This document shows, piece by piece, positions 23,868 to 33,825 of a stretch of 35,602 nucleotides of DNA. Made by a program: the position numbers and the translations under genes. The stretch is from assembly GCA_008015155.1 (NCBI GenBank), contig SSFA01000011.1, forward strand, positions 1 to 35,602, given 5' to 3'. Position 1 is the first letter of the stretch, and every line of letters begins with the position of its first letter. The stretch is from Thiothrix sp. (GTDB lineage: Bacteria; Pseudomonadota; Gammaproteobacteria; Thiotrichales; Thiotrichaceae). Under the pieces are notes generated by a model. The model was not told where the DNA came from. It worked only from the letters and a program-made list of their open reading frames with translations, and did not search any database.

Positions 23868-24413
23868 TTAACGCGGTTGTGGTGTGATCGTTGGTCCACC
23901 GGGTTGGCCTGGTGCTGGTGAGGAAGGAGCTGCACTCATTAAGTACTTTTTCTGTACATAGCCTTGATAGCCTTGATAACTAATACGACACCAATCTGAA
24001 CCTGTACACGGGTCATAACCAGTAATACCTCTAGCATTCACTGGCATACGACTAACAATACTGCTATTTAATTGTTTTTGTTTTTGAATAGGTAAAGGCA
24101 TGGTATAACCTTGGCCAATATAATAACGATTATTTCCAGCCTCCGCTAAAAAGTTACATGCTACCCAGCCTTTAGTATTATTTGATTGGACATAGCACCA
24201 GCCCCCACTACGCTTGCCTAGATTACGTACATCAATAGAATTGAAAGGAATTGTTGCAAGAATTTTAGCTTTTGATGAGGCTGTAGAACGTAAATTTAAG
24301 CTATCAGTACCTTTAACCCCGACAACCGCATAAATATCAGGCCCCATTGCACTGCTCGCGGTAAGTGGTAACAACAATAAACTAGCAACGGCTAACAATC
24401 GTCCATAATGCAT
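23868..24413 (-). CDS. Exported SH3b-domain protein
   Basis: 181 residues. A Sec signal peptide (about 1-22, ending ASSA) is followed by a bacterial SH3b domain (about 28-90: LNLRSTASSKAKILATIPF, WCYVQSNNTKGWVACNFL). A second, more diverged SH3-like repeat follows (about 95-158: ITGYDPCTGSDWCRISYQG then YQGYVQKKYL). The tail is Pro/Gly-rich and probably disordered. Five cysteines in the mature part suit disulfides in the periplasm. Bacterial SH3b domains often bind peptidoglycan or peptides; there is no catalytic domain. It is monocistronic. Confidence 0.88.
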   Translation of the reverse strand: MHYGRLLAVASLLLLPLTASSAMGPDIYAVVGVKGTDSLNLRSTASSKAKILATIPFNSIDVRNLGKRSGGWCYVQSNNTKGWVACNFLAEAGNNRYYIGQGYTMPLPIQKQKQLNSSIVSRMPVNARGITGYDPCTGSDWCRISYQGYQGYVQKKYLMSAAPSSPAPGQPGGPTITPQPR

Positions 24414-24874
24414 GATCCAACTCCATATCAGTAAAAATATAAGTTCTAATTGGACGCCAAACTAGGCATCACTGTCTTAATCATAGTTCACATTCTAAAT
24501 AAGATCGGAGTTAGGATTTTTAATTATAAGCAGCAACTACAAATCGACTTAAGCTGATATAAATAATTGAATTTACCTTAATAACACTAAATTTCCCTTT
24601 GACGCTCAAAATGGTTTATTCCCCAATACCGTAGCCCTATTCATCACGCGATGTGCCTTGCCATAATCATTGATGGCGTAGTGTTGGGTGGACTAAGACC
24701 TCCTCATTGAACTGACATATCATTACCTTTCATTAAACTGTTTATTGATGGTTCTATGGTAGGAGAGGCTTGAGCCTAGACGAACTAAGTGTTTTAGATA
24801 AGGTTATGAGTGGGGTGGTGAATAAGCTTGTGCAAAAGCAGAGATTGGCTTTTAGGGTAGAGCTACTTAGCCAT
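24414..24874. other. Long intergenic region without a recognised gene
   Basis: About 460 bases between the SH3 gene start and the cysK terminator. The left part is A/T-rich and should hold the SH3 gene promoter. At 24606-24696 the minus strand has a short open stretch ending at TGA that I could not match to a family. No tRNA, CRISPR or transposon ends are visible. It may contain degraded sequence. Confidence 0.6.
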
Positions 24875-24905
24875 AAAAAAGGGAAGCTTTGGCTTCCCTT
24901 AAAAA
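24875..24905 (-). terminator. Intrinsic terminator of the cysTWABK operon
   Basis: AAGGGAAGC (24879-24887), loop TTTG, GCTTCCCTT (24892-24900), a nine-base-pair perfect stem flanked by A-runs on both sides. Reading the minus strand, the hairpin is followed by TTTTTT, which makes a strong terminator 30 bases after the cysK stop. The A-run on the other side gives partial function on the plus strand as well. Confidence 0.9.
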
Positions 24906-24929
24906 CTCTCGTTGAAATTGGTTTAGCTA

Positions 24930-25910
24930 TTAATTAATAAGCAAACCTTTTTCATCAAACATGCCTTCAAATAAGGCTGTACTTAAATAGCGCTCTCCTG
25001 AATCGGGCAGGATCACTACAATCGTTTTGCCTGCATTTTCTTCTTTTTGTGCCAATCGAACGGCTGCCGCTACTGCAGCCCCGCAGGAAATACCCGCTAA
25101 GATGCCTTCTTCACGAGCAAGACGACGCGCATATTCAATCGCCTCCTCATTGCTAACTTGCTCGATACTATCAACTAAGGATAAGTCTAAAACATCTGGT
25201 ACAAAGCCTGCGCCAATCCCTTGAATTTTATGAGGTGCGGGTTTCAGTGGCTCGCCATTCAGTTTTTGCGTCAGGATCGGACTAGCAGTTGGCTCTACAG
25301 CAACGGATTGAATCGCTTTACCTTTCACTTGTTTGAGATAACGTGAAACGCCAGTAATTGTTCCGCCCGTACCCACCCCAGAGACCAAAATATCAATCTG
25401 ACCATCCGTATCATTCCAGATTTCTGGGCCGGTGGTTTCAACATGAATTTGTGGATTTGCGGGATTTTTAAATTGCTGCAGCAACACATATTTATCAGGA
25501 TCAGACGCGGCAATCTCTTCCGCTTTGGCTACCGCACCACTCATGCCCTTAGGGCCTTCCGTCAATACCAGTTTGGCTCCATAAGTGCTAAGTAATTTGC
25601 GACGCTCAATACTCATAGTTTCTGGCATGGTGAGCGTCAAAGGAATGCCCTTAGCTGCTGCAACAAACGCTAAAGCAATCCCCGTATTTCCGCTCGTAGG
25701 CTCGACTAGCTCTTTGCCCGGTGTGAGAACCCCACGCTTTTCCGCATCCCAAATCATGGCTGCCCCAATTCGGCATTTCACCGAATAAGCAGGATTACGG
25801 CCTTCAATTTTTGCTAATACGGTGGCTTTGGCATCGCCAATCACGCGATTCAATTTAACTAAGGGGGTACGACCGATCGATAACGAATTATCTGTATACC
25901 AATTTGACAT
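24930..25910 (-). CDS. cysK: Cysteine synthase A (O-acetylserine sulfhydrylase)
   Basis: A 326-residue PLP fold type II enzyme that makes cysteine from O-acetylserine and sulfide. The PLP lysine is in [11 protein letters not shown]. The substrate loop [12 protein letters not shown], the phosphate-binding [12 protein letters not shown] and the C-terminal [15 protein letters not shown] are intact. Length and motifs are those of CysK; the CysM-type active-site changes are not evident. It is the last gene of the cysT-W-A-B-K unit, with AGGAG before its ATG and 33 bases after cysB. EpsC from the encapsulin operon about 12 kb away makes its substrate. Confidence 0.96.
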   Translation of the reverse strand: MSNWYTDNSLSIGRTPLVKLNRVIGDAKATVLAKIEGRNPAYSVKCRIGAAMIWDAEKRGVLTPGKELVEPTSGNTGIALAFVAAAKGIPLTLTMPETMSIERRKLLSTYGAKLVLTEGPKGMSGAVAKAEEIAASDPDKYVLLQQFKNPANPQIHVETTGPEIWNDTDGQIDILVSGVGTGGTITGVSRYLKQVKGKAIQSVAVEPTASPILTQKLNGEPLKPAPHKIQGIGAGFVPDVLDLSLVDSIEQVSNEEAIEYARRLAREEGILAGISCGAAVAAAVRLAQKEENAGKTIVVILPDSGERYLSTALFEGMFDEKGLLIN

Positions 25911-25943
25911 GATAGGCTCCTCTTCTTGATTGCTTGTTAGCTG

Positions 25944-26879
25944 TTATACGTCATCATTGCCCGCAGCTAAAGCTTTTCGTACTGAAGCTTCGGTTAAACT
26001 AGCGGAGCATAGTTCTATAAAGCGATAAGTATAGCCGCGTAGATAATGACCTTGGCGCACGGCAATATGGGTTGTATTCGACTCAAAGATGCGTGTGCAA
26101 TCCAGCATCCGCAAGTTGCTATCGCGTTGGCTATTGAAAGCGACCGAAGCCACAATCCCAATACCTAAGCCTAATTCAACATAAGTTTTCACCACGTCCG
26201 AGTCTAAAGCAGATAGGACAATATCTGGTGTCACTCCAGCGGCTGCAAAGGCCGTATCAATCTTCGCGCGTCCAGTCATTCCAGCGTAATAAGTGATAAT
26301 TGGATAGGCTGCAATATCCTCTAAACTGGGATAGGGAATCTGCTCCAGCGGATGCCCAATAGGAATAATGACTGTATGCGTCCACGAGTAATAGGGAAAA
26401 TGCACTAAGCTTGGGACATCATTGAGGACTTCAGTAGCTATCCCCACATCCACGCGCCCTTCTAAGAGCATGCTGGCAATTTCAGTTGGATAAGCTTGAT
26501 GCAGCACTAAATGTACTTTAGGAAATAGCGCTTTAAATTGAGTCACTACTGGCGGTAAGACATAACGGGCTTGAGTATGCGTAGTGGCAATATGTAATTC
26601 GCCGACTTCACTATTGCTAAATTGCTCGGCAAGCTGCTTGATGTTTTTGGCATCTAATAGCATACGCTCCACAATCGTGACCAGCTCTTGACCCGGCTCA
26701 GTCAACCCTAAAAAGCGCTTACCTTTGCGTACAAATAACTCGATCCCTAGTTCATCTTCTAGGTCTTTAATATGCTTACTCACACCCGATTGGGAGGTAA
26801 ATAAGGCATTAGCAACTTCCGTTAGATTGTAATTACGCTTAACGGTTTCGCGGATAATACGCAGTTGTTGAAAATTCAT
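25944..26879 (-). CDS. cysB: CysB-type LysR regulator of sulfur assimilation
   Basis: 311 residues with an N-terminal winged-helix domain (MNFQQLRIIRETVKRNYNLT, then ALFTSQSGVSKHIKDLE) and a periplasmic-binding-like effector domain. ATTHTQARYVLPPVV is the CysB/Cbl segment that contacts the inducer N-acetyl/O-acetylserine. CysB activates sulfate uptake and cysteine genes when sulfur is scarce. Here it sits inside the operon it should control, between cysA and cysK, nine bases after cysA with its AGGAG overlapping the cysA stop. Operon autoregulation is inferred. Confidence 0.93.
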   Translation of the reverse strand: MNFQQLRIIRETVKRNYNLTEVANALFTSQSGVSKHIKDLEDELGIELFVRKGKRFLGLTEPGQELVTIVERMLLDAKNIKQLAEQFSNSEVGELHIATTHTQARYVLPPVVTQFKALFPKVHLVLHQAYPTEIASMLLEGRVDVGIATEVLNDVPSLVHFPYYSWTHTVIIPIGHPLEQIPYPSLEDIAAYPIITYYAGMTGRAKIDTAFAAAGVTPDIVLSALDSDVVKTYVELGLGIGIVASVAFNSQRDSNLRMLDCTRIFESNTTHIAVRQGHYLRGYTYRFIELCSASLTEASVRKALAAGNDDV

Positions 26880-26888
26880 CGCTAGCTC

Positions 26889-27968
26889 CTATCCGGCTGG
26901 AAACACTTGAAGTTGTGAAGGTCGCAAACGTACTGCTTGGCCTTCATGTAAATTCAAGCTAGCGATACTCAGCGCGGGCACATCAACCTCATAGTAAGTT
27001 TCTGGCTGAGTTGCATGGCTTAACTCCACACGAGCCATTGGGCCAAAAGCTAAGATACGACTAATTTTAGCTCGCACCCCTTGAGCAGCCTCAAAGTTTG
27101 TTTCAATCTGCAAATCATGGGGGCGAGCAAAGGCAATCACATCGCCACCCTCTGCTAAATGCGTATGGATGGCTTGAGTTGGCGGCAGTGGCAATAAATC
27201 CTCACTGACCAGCACTCCACTCCGCGCCCATTTGCCATCAAAGCGATTCGCCGTACCTAAGAAATTAAACGCAAATGGCGTTGCTGGATGGCGGAAAACC
27301 TCTAAAGGTGAGCCAACTTGTTCAACTTGGCCTTTATTCATTAAGACGATTTCATCCGCTACCTCTAAAGCTTCTTCTTGATCATGAGTCACGAAGATCG
27401 AGGTAATATGCAACTCATCATGCAACTGGCGTAACCACCGGCGTAACTCTTTACGCACTTTCGCATCCAAAGCCCCAAAAGGCTCATCTAATAATAAGAC
27501 CCGTGGATTCACCGCTAAGGCTCGTGCTAAGGCAATCCTTTGCCGTTGTCCGCCAGATAATTGGCTCGGATAGCGCTTGGCTAAATTGCCTAATTGCACC
27601 AGCTCTAATAATTCAGTGACTCGTTGGCGAATCGCTGCCTCGCTGGGGCGTTCATTTTTCGGCTTTACGCGCAGACCAAAGGCCACATTCTCAAACACGC
27701 TCATATGTTGGAATAAAGCATAGTGCTGGAACATGAAACCAATTTGCCGCTCACGCACGTGTAGATTTGATGCATCTGCGCCTTCTAGCAAAATCTGCCC
27801 GCTATCGGCGGTTTCCAGACCAGCAATAATGCGTAGTAGCGTGGTCTTACCGCAGCCAGAAGGCCCTAATAGCGCGACTAATTTACCGGTCGGGAAATCT
27901 AGAGAAATATCATTCAAGGCTTGGAAATTAGAAAAGCGCTTGTTAATGTTTTTTACCTGAATACTCAT
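26889..27968 (-). CDS. cysA: Sulfate/thiosulfate ABC transporter ATPase
   Basis: About 359 residues. The ABC ATPase half has Walker [10 protein letters not shown] near 35-43, Q-loop FMFQHYALF, signature [15 protein letters not shown], Walker [13 protein letters not shown] and switch His in VTHDQEEAL. The C-terminal TOBE-like regulatory domain ([10 protein letters not shown]) is typical of CysA. It drives sulfate and thiosulfate import through CysT/CysW. Two adjacent ATGs exist; the one at 27968 is better spaced from AGGAG than the one at 27971. It is followed directly by cysB. Confidence 0.95.
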   Translation of the reverse strand: MSIQVKNINKRFSNFQALNDISLDFPTGKLVALLGPSGCGKTTLLRIIAGLETADSGQILLEGADASNLHVRERQIGFMFQHYALFQHMSVFENVAFGLRVKPKNERPSEAAIRQRVTELLELVQLGNLAKRYPSQLSGGQRQRIALARALAVNPRVLLLDEPFGALDAKVRKELRRWLRQLHDELHITSIFVTHDQEEALEVADEIVLMNKGQVEQVGSPLEVFRHPATPFAFNFLGTANRFDGKWARSGVLVSEDLLPLPPTQAIHTHLAEGGDVIAFARPHDLQIETNFEAAQGVRAKISRILAFGPMARVELSHATQPETYYEVDVPALSIASLNLHEGQAVRLRPSQLQVFPAG

Positions 27969-28017
27969 CATAGCTCTCCTGACTTCGACTTAGCATGGAT
28001 AGAAAATAGTGAAGACT

Positions 28018-28884
28018 TCATGCCGACCTCCACTCGATAAATAATTTAATGCCCAAGGTCACCAGTGCTAACAAGGCCAATAAAGACGCCACAGCAAAGG
28101 CAGCCGCAAATTGATACTCGTTGTAGAGAATTTCCACATGCAGCGGTAAGGTAGTGGTTTGTCCACGTAGATGCCCTGATACGACTGATACAGCGCCAAA
28201 CTCACCCATCGCACGTGCATTGCAGAGAATCACGCCGTAGAGCAAACCCCATTTAATACTCGGCAAGGTGACCCGCCAAAAGGTTTGCCAGCCTGAAGCC
28301 CCTAAGGAAACTGCAGCTTCCTCTGCGTCCGTGCCCTGCGCTTGCATTAAGGGAATCAGCTCCCGCGCTACGAAGGGAAAGGTGACAAAAATAGTAGCCA
28401 AGACAATGCCGGGCACTGCAAAGATAATCTTAATATTATGTTCGGAGAGCCATTCACCGAACCAGCCATGTGCGCCAAATACCAATACATAGACTAAGCC
28501 TGCAACTACCGGAGAGACTGAGAAGGGCAAATCAATCAAGGTAATTAGCAGTTGCTTACCACGAAACTCAAATTTACTGATACACCAAGCAGCAGCCACA
28601 CCAAACACCAGATTCAAGGGAATTGCGATGGCTGCTGCTAATAAAGTTAAGCGAATCGCAGCACCTGTATCGGGATGCGTAATCGCCTGCCAATAAACAT
28701 CCCAGCCTTTGCGTAAGGCCTCGACGAATACGGCTAGCAGTGGCATCAATAAAAAGATCGCAAAGAAAGCTAGCGACAAACCCAAAATGGTATAACGTGC
28801 CCATTTAGGTTCACGGGTAGCCGGACTTAACTCGTAAATATCTGCACCCTGATAAGCCTGAATACCACCAACCATGCCACTCAT
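28018..28884 (-). CDS. cysW: Sulfate ABC transporter permease CysW
   Basis: A 288-residue inner-membrane permease with about six helices. The EAA loop that docks the ATPase is [42 protein letters not shown] then [15 protein letters not shown] is the CysW-type C-terminal half. An additional hydrophilic N-terminus of about 30 residues precedes the first helix. Its ATG overlaps the cysT stop as ATGA, with GGAGG eight bases upstream inside cysT. Confidence 0.95.
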   Translation of the reverse strand: MSGMVGGIQAYQGADIYELSPATREPKWARYTILGLSLAFFAIFLLMPLLAVFVEALRKGWDVYWQAITHPDTGAAIRLTLLAAAIAIPLNLVFGVAAAWCISKFEFRGKQLLITLIDLPFSVSPVVAGLVYVLVFGAHGWFGEWLSEHNIKIIFAVPGIVLATIFVTFPFVARELIPLMQAQGTDAEEAAVSLGASGWQTFWRVTLPSIKWGLLYGVILCNARAMGEFGAVSVVSGHLRGQTTTLPLHVEILYNEYQFAAAFAVASLLALLALVTLGIKLFIEWRSA

Positions 28885-29732
28885 GCTAAATCCTCCCCAG
28901 TCAGATAGCGTTTACGATTACTCGCCCAATGCTGCAAACCGTTAATAATCAACAATAAACTAAACGAAACAATCAGCATGACGGTGGCAATTGCGGTAGC
29001 CCCAGCGACATCGAATTGTTCCAAACGTGTGATAATTAATAGTGGCGTAATTTCAGACACCATTGGCACATTGCCTGCGATGAAAATCACTGAACCGTAT
29101 TCCCCCACTGCTCGCGCAAAGGCTAAAGCAAAGCCAGTGAGCATGGCAGGTAATAAGGCTGGAAGGACAACCCGAGAAAAAGCTTGCCAACGACTCGCGC
29201 CTAAGGTCGCTGCTGCCTCTTCAAACTCAAGGCTTAGCTCTTGTAAAACTGGCTGAATGGTACGCACCACAAAGGGCAAACCAATGAAAGTTAAGGCAAT
29301 TAAAATCCCTAAAGGAGTGAAGGCAAGCTTGATACCCAAAGGTGCAAATAAAGAACCGATCCAGCCATTTTTTGCATAGAGTGCTGAAAGCGTGATCCCT
29401 GCTACAGCAGTCGGTAGGGCAAATGGTAGATCAATTAAAGCATCGACTAAGCGCTTCCCGAAAAAATTATAACGAACCAAGGACCAAGCTAGCAGTAAAC
29501 CAAAAAAACTATTAATCAAAGCGGCTAATAGTGAGGTGAGAAAAGAAACCCGATAAGAAGCTACCACTTGCGGCGAGGACACCACTTGCCAAAACTCGCT
29601 CCATTGCATCGATGCCGCATTGATAAAGACAGCAGACAAAGGAATTAACACGATCAAGGACAAATACACCAGTGTATAGCCTAAAGATAAGCCGAACCCT
29701 GGTAGTACTCGTTTGCCTACTGTTTGAGCCAT
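28881..29732 (-). CDS. cysT: Sulfate ABC transporter permease CysT (CysU)
   Basis: A 283-residue inner-membrane permease with about six helices. The EAA loop is [41 protein letters not shown] and [15 protein letters not shown] are the CysT signature. It forms the heteromeric channel with CysW, served by CysA and the periplasmic binding protein. I use ATG 29732; an in-frame GTG lies three bases before it. A hairpin separates it from the binding-protein gene, so expression relative to sbp may be reduced. Confidence 0.94.
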   Translation of the reverse strand: MAQTVGKRVLPGFGLSLGYTLVYLSLIVLIPLSAVFINAASMQWSEFWQVVSSPQVVASYRVSFLTSLLAALINSFFGLLLAWSLVRYNFFGKRLVDALIDLPFALPTAVAGITLSALYAKNGWIGSLFAPLGIKLAFTPLGILIALTFIGLPFVVRTIQPVLQELSLEFEEAAATLGASRWQAFSRVVLPALLPAMLTGFALAFARAVGEYGSVIFIAGNVPMVSEITPLLIITRLEQFDVAGATAIATVMLIVSFSLLLIINGLQHWASNRKRYLTGEDLA

Positions 29733-29771
29733 CACTCACTTGTACTCCGCGACAATTAACTAGCTGTAGTC

Positions 29772-29810
29772 ATAGAAAAAACCGAGTGTTTGAGTCTCGG
29801 TTTTCTGCTA
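29772..29810. terminator. Hairpin between sbp and cysT
   Basis: AAAACCGAG (29778-29786) and CTCGGTTTT (29796-29804) form a nine-base-pair stem, with CATAG/CTATG outside it. Read on the minus strand the stem ends in TTTTTT, so it can act as a partial terminator after sbp. The binding-protein gene would then be made in excess over the membrane genes, a common arrangement for ABC importers. Confidence 0.75.
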
Positions 29811-29890
29811 TGTGCGTCTAAACTCGGCTAAGTTTACGAGCTAGTCCTATATGAATATAAATAATAAAAATTGCATTACTTATATGAAAT

Positions 29891-30928
29891 CTAGTTAAGC
29901 TTCAGGCCTTGCACGATCTTGATTTGATCAAAAGTACCGCCATCGCTGAAATGGGTTTGCTGTGCTTTAGCCCAATCCCCGAATAGCTCTTGCAAGGTAA
30001 ATAATTGCAGCTGACCAAACTGCGCTTGGTACTTTTTCAAAGCTTCCGGATTACGTGGACGAAAGAAATGCTTACCTACAATATCCTGTCCCACTGGACT
30101 ATACAGATACTCTAAATAAGCTTTAGCCAACTCAGCAGTACCGTGTTGATCGGCGTATTTTTTGACAACTGCTACGGGTGGCTCCGCCAAAATCGACAAG
30201 GAAGGAGTAACAATTTCATAATCATCTTTGCCCAGCTCATTGAGGACTAAATAAGCCTCGTTTTCCCAAGTGATGAGCACATCACCCACTTCACGCTGGG
30301 TGAAAGTTGTGGTGGAGCCACGTGCACCAGTATCCAGTACCCGTACATTATCAAAAATCTTTTTAACAAAGGCTTTGGCAGTTTCTTCGGTACCACCCGG
30401 TTGTTTGAGCGCATACCCCCAAGCCGCGAGATAATTCCAGCGTGCTCCCCCAGAGGTTTTTGGATTAGGAGTCACTACTTCAACGCCATCTCGTGCCAAA
30501 TCTGGCCAGTCTTTAATCGCTTTTGGATTACCTTTGCGGACTAAAAAAACAATAGTCGAGGTGTAAGGAGTTGAGTTATTTGGCAACAAGGTTTGCCAGT
30601 TTTTAGGGAGTAAATTACCTTTTTCGGCCAAAGAATCAATGTCATAGCCCAAAGCTAAAGTGGCTACATCGCCATCTAAACCATCTAATAAAGCACGGGC
30701 TTGTTTGCCAGAACCCGCATGGGATTGTTCAAAGCTAACCGTGTCGCCTGTTTTTGCTTGCCAGTATTTAGCAAAGGCTGGATTAAAATCTGCGTAAAGC
30801 TCGCGAGTCGGGTCGTAAGATACATTTTTTAATTTCAGTTCGGCAGCACTCACCAAGCCCGCCAAACTACTCAAACTCAAGGTAACTGCAATCAATAAAG
30901 CCTGACGGCGCGTTGGTTTAAAACTCAT
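29891..30928 (-). CDS. sbp: Periplasmic sulfate-binding protein
   Basis: 345 residues with an N-terminal signal (about 1-28, ending VSA) and a type II periplasmic binding fold. [32 protein letters not shown] and [11 protein letters not shown] are the Sbp/CysP ligand-loop motifs. [19 protein letters not shown] and [11 protein letters not shown] complete the site. It captures sulfate (or thiosulfate; the two cannot be told apart here) for CysTWA. It is the first gene of the cys cluster and 155 bases ahead of cysT. Confidence 0.95.
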   Translation of the reverse strand: MSFKPTRRQALLIAVTLSLSSLAGLVSAAELKLKNVSYDPTRELYADFNPAFAKYWQAKTGDTVSFEQSHAGSGKQARALLDGLDGDVATLALGYDIDSLAEKGNLLPKNWQTLLPNNSTPYTSTIVFLVRKGNPKAIKDWPDLARDGVEVVTPNPKTSGGARWNYLAAWGYALKQPGGTEETAKAFVKKIFDNVRVLDTGARGSTTTFTQREVGDVLITWENEAYLVLNELGKDDYEIVTPSLSILAEPPVAVVKKYADQHGTAELAKAYLEYLYSPVGQDIVGKHFFRPRNPEALKKYQAQFGQLQLFTLQELFGDWAKAQQTHFSDGGTFDQIKIVQGLKLN

Positions 30929-30999
30929 GATCTAAAGCCTCTTTATCTATGAATCAATTAGGCTTTGAATCTTAAGGAAGGCAGTTTATGAACAGAACT

Positions 31000-31047
31000 A
31001 AGAAAAGCAGCAATACTTATTCCGTTTACGTATAAAGTATTGCTGCT
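31000..31047 (-). terminator. Intrinsic terminator after the SLC13 gene
   Basis: AGCAGCAATACTT (31006-31018) and AAGTATTGCTGCT (31035-31047) are exact inverses, 13 base pairs with a 16-base loop. On the minus strand the stem is followed by TTTTCTT, 21 bases after the transporter stop. It isolates the SLC13 gene from sbp, so the sbp promoter must lie between 30929 and about 31000. Confidence 0.8.
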
Positions 31048-31067
31048 AGGAAAGTGGCAAAACGTGG

Positions 31068-32831
31068 TTATAGCGGCCAGAAAAATACAATGACTGGAAT
31101 ACTCGTTAAACCTGCTAAGATATTCATCGGTAAGCCAACTTTTAAGAAATCAATCGCATTATAGCCACCGGGCCCATACACCATTAGATTCGTTTGATAA
31201 CCAATCGGTGTCATAAAGCTAGCAGAGGCTGCAAACATGACTGCAATCGCAAACGGCATCACATTAGCACCGGATTGCTCGGCTAAAGCGACTGCCACTG
31301 GAAACATTAAAACAGCCGCTGCATTATTAGTGATGAGCTCGGTAAACATAGCAGTCATGACATAGACCAAAATTAAGGTCAGCAAAGGAGTGAGATGCAT
31401 ATTAGTCATCACCATCTCGGCAATGGCTTTGGCGGCTCCAGTTTTTTCGACCGCCTCCCCCAAAGCAAAAGAAGCACCGATGACTGTTAAGACTGTAAAA
31501 TCAATCGAGCGCCGTGCTAGCCCTGCGTTCATACAACGAGTCATTAGCATTACTCCGGCTGCTAACCAAGCGGCTTGCAGAATGGGAATAATTTCGAAAG
31601 CACTCAATACCACCATAGCCACTAAGATGCCTAAAGCTAAATGAGTCTTCTTAAAATTGGGTGGGCTAGAATCCTCGATCGCGCTAACTAGCAAAAAGTC
31701 CTTACGGAAGCGGAATTGATTAGCAAACTCTTTATTAGCCTCTAACAATAAAGTGTCGCCCACTTGAATAGGGGTATCTAAACCTTTATCCGGTAAATTG
31801 TCCTTGCTACCCCGGGCTACGGATAAAACGACGGCTTGGTAATAACCTAGGAAGTCACACTCTTCGACCGTCATATCTAAGAAGGGAAACTCTGGGCCAA
31901 CCACTGCTTCCACTAAACGCCGCCGGTAATGCGCCACACTTAAGCGTTGAATATCCTCATTAGCGGGCTGTAAGCCAGCTATACTACGTAGCTCATGAGC
32001 ACAGCGTGGTGCACCAATAAATGACAAACGATCGCCTATTTGCAAAATAAAATCATCTTCAGGGCTTTGAATTAACTCACCTTGGCGCTCAAGTTCAGCC
32101 AGATAACCATAGCCTAGATTGGTTAAACCAGCTAATGACAGAGTTTTTCCCTCTAAGGCTGTATCGACCACCATTTCTACATGGTATTCACGTACTTTAT
32201 CCACATCCTCCGTAATACCTTGGCTGTTAGGTAGCAAACGATTCCCGAAAATGAGCAAAAACGTGCCGCAGGTGAACAGCAAAGCTAAACCTACCCCAGT
32301 AATGTCAAACATACCAAGCTCAGGTAGGCCACTTTTAGCTAACAAACCATTCACTACTAAATTGGTGCTCGTCCCAATCAAGGTACAAGTCCCCCCTAAA
32401 ATCGTCACATAACTCAAGGGAATAAGCAGTTTAGAGGGTGGGAGTTTCAAGCGCTTACACCATTCTTGAATCGCCGGAATCAGCATAGCCACTACGGTCG
32501 TATTATTTAAAAAGGCACTCAGTGCTGCGGTAGGCAGCAGCATTCTAAATTGAGCACCTCTGACCGTTTTAGGCTGACCAAGTAGACGGCGGGTAATATA
32601 TTGAATAGCACCCGTTTCCCTTAAGCCGGCTGCAACAATATATAAAGCTGCGATGGTCATTAGGCCGGTATTACCAAAACCAGCGAAGGCCTCATTCGGC
32701 TCTAAGATGCCTATCACTAATAAAAAAATTAGTGCCGCCATCAAGATAAGATCCGCAGCTATTTTCGATAGTGCCAACATGCCTAGTACCGCTAACACCG
32801 TCAGAATGGCGACAATGGCCTCCCAGCTCAT
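31068..32831 (-). CDS. SLC13/DASS-family transporter with two RCK_C (TrkA-C) domains
   Basis: A 587-residue membrane protein. The N-terminal helices include LSAFLNNTTVVAMLIPAI, and TLIGTSTNLVVNGLL is the duplicated family substrate-site motif, with its second half in SFMTPIGYQTNLMVYGPGG. A soluble middle (about 210-385) contains two RCK_C domains (EMVVDTALEGKTLSLAGL, QIGDRLSFIGA, then QVGDTLLLEAN). This architecture is found in putative sodium-coupled sulfate or thiosulfate carriers. Beside the cys operon a sulfate role is likely, but the substrate is not proven; other dicarboxylate-type anions are possible. It is monocistronic. Confidence 0.9.
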   Translation of the reverse strand: MSWEAIVAILTVLAVLGMLALSKIAADLILMAALIFLLVIGILEPNEAFAGFGNTGLMTIAALYIVAAGLRETGAIQYITRRLLGQPKTVRGAQFRMLLPTAALSAFLNNTTVVAMLIPAIQEWCKRLKLPPSKLLIPLSYVTILGGTCTLIGTSTNLVVNGLLAKSGLPELGMFDITGVGLALLFTCGTFLLIFGNRLLPNSQGITEDVDKVREYHVEMVVDTALEGKTLSLAGLTNLGYGYLAELERQGELIQSPEDDFILQIGDRLSFIGAPRCAHELRSIAGLQPANEDIQRLSVAHYRRRLVEAVVGPEFPFLDMTVEECDFLGYYQAVVLSVARGSKDNLPDKGLDTPIQVGDTLLLEANKEFANQFRFRKDFLLVSAIEDSSPPNFKKTHLALGILVAMVVLSAFEIIPILQAAWLAAGVMLMTRCMNAGLARRSIDFTVLTVIGASFALGEAVEKTGAAKAIAEMVMTNMHLTPLLTLILVYVMTAMFTELITNNAAAVLMFPVAVALAEQSGANVMPFAIAVMFAASASFMTPIGYQTNLMVYGPGGYNAIDFLKVGLPMNILAGLTSIPVIVFFWPL

Positions 32832-33155
32832 AGGTAGTGCTCCATATGCAATTATCTTTATAAAGTGACGCTATTATGCAGTTTTTAGCATAAGCTGAAA
32901 AAGTGATATTTTTAAAACTCTATATCTATTAAAGCGATAATTTTTTCGAGCTTTGACATATACCATTACAATCTACACTCTATCTAGCATCCTCCATTAA
33001 TCCTGCTAGGCTTGGTTCTAAAGAAACTTTGCGCGAAAATAGGCAAGGACTGGAACTACATCACAGCAATAAAATTAAAAACTATGTCACGCTTCCAGCA
33101 TGGTCTTGCTTTCCAACTTAAGTTTTAACCACATTCATCTATAAGGGTTAAGAAC
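32832..33155. other. Divergent intergenic region, no gene seen
   Basis: This A/T-rich region separates the SLC13 gene (-) and the secreted-protein gene (+). TTGACA at 32953-32958 is a perfect -35 hexamer facing the plus-strand gene, with TACACT at 32974-32979 as a -10 at a short 15-base spacing; this promoter is only a candidate. No RNA gene or repeat was recognised. Confidence 0.45.
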
Positions 33156-33791
33156 ATGTTTATTAAATCACTGCCATTATCGGCACTACTCAGTACTGGT
33201 TTACTAGCCACTAGCTTAGCTTACGCAGCGCCCAACCAAGCACCTAAGGCTACTAATAACAATAAGCCAACTAATACGTTTGAAACTCAGATTATTAAAC
33301 TCGATGCTCGTACGCATAACTTAGATAATCCAATTAAATTAAACATGCCCAAAGGCAGCTATGAAGTAAAGCCTGTTGGCAAAGCCGCTGGCGGCACTTA
33401 TGAGGCTTGGAGTGTTTGGGATCGGACAAATTGTCCACGGAGTAAGGGCTGTCCACGGATCGTCCCCACTCGTTTTACAGGAATGCACAACAACTATTAT
33501 GTAAGTTCACCTGACTTAAGCAAAGTGCTAGTAGCTGGTAAAGAGTTGCCAGTAGTTAATGCAATACCTCAATATCGCGATGCCAGTTATTTCCTGCAAA
33601 ATGGTAATAATCGCGCTTATGAAGTCACTGAAAACTTTACCTATCCGGATGAAGCCTCTGCACTAGCTGCGGCTAAAGCCTCCACTTTTACCATTGCTAA
33701 AGATAGCCAAGTAGCCTTTATGCTTTTAGATATGAGCCGTAGTACCGATAATCGCGGCGGAATGACCTTACAAATCCGTAAAGTGAATTAG
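33156..33791 (+). CDS. Unrecognised exported protein
   Basis: 211 residues. A clear Sec signal peptide (about 1-24, ending AYA) is followed by an Asn/Lys/Pro-rich linker (25-42). Then comes a single, probably beta-rich domain: FETQIIKLDARTHNL, LNMPKGSYEVKPVGK, GTYEAWSVWDRT. The two cysteines in NCPRSKGCPR are likely disulfide-bonded. FTYPDEASALAAAKASTF and the C-terminal MTLQIRKVN suggest a beta-sandwich-like end. I know no family. It precedes a secreted lipase-like gene by 34 bases, so the pair may be cotranscribed and act together outside the cell. Confidence 0.8.
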   Translation: MFIKSLPLSALLSTGLLATSLAYAAPNQAPKATNNNKPTNTFETQIIKLDARTHNLDNPIKLNMPKGSYEVKPVGKAAGGTYEAWSVWDRTNCPRSKGCPRIVPTRFTGMHNNYYVSSPDLSKVLVAGKELPVVNAIPQYRDASYFLQNGNNRAYEVTENFTYPDEASALAAAKASTFTIAKDSQVAFMLLDMSRSTDNRGGMTLQIRKVN

Positions 33792-33825
33792 TTTAGCAAG
33801 GCTGAAAAACAAGGAGTTGCTTGCA

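Noticed and set aside
24606..24696. Short minus-strand open stretch ending at TGA (contains YGKAHRVMNRATVLG), a possible gene relic
   Set aside because: Under 30 codons, preceded by a stop, and I cannot tie it to any family; without a search it is not supportable as a pseudogene.
29512..29739. Alternative small ORF over the cysT N-terminus
   Set aside because: It is out of frame with a clearly conserved permease and has no domain of its own.
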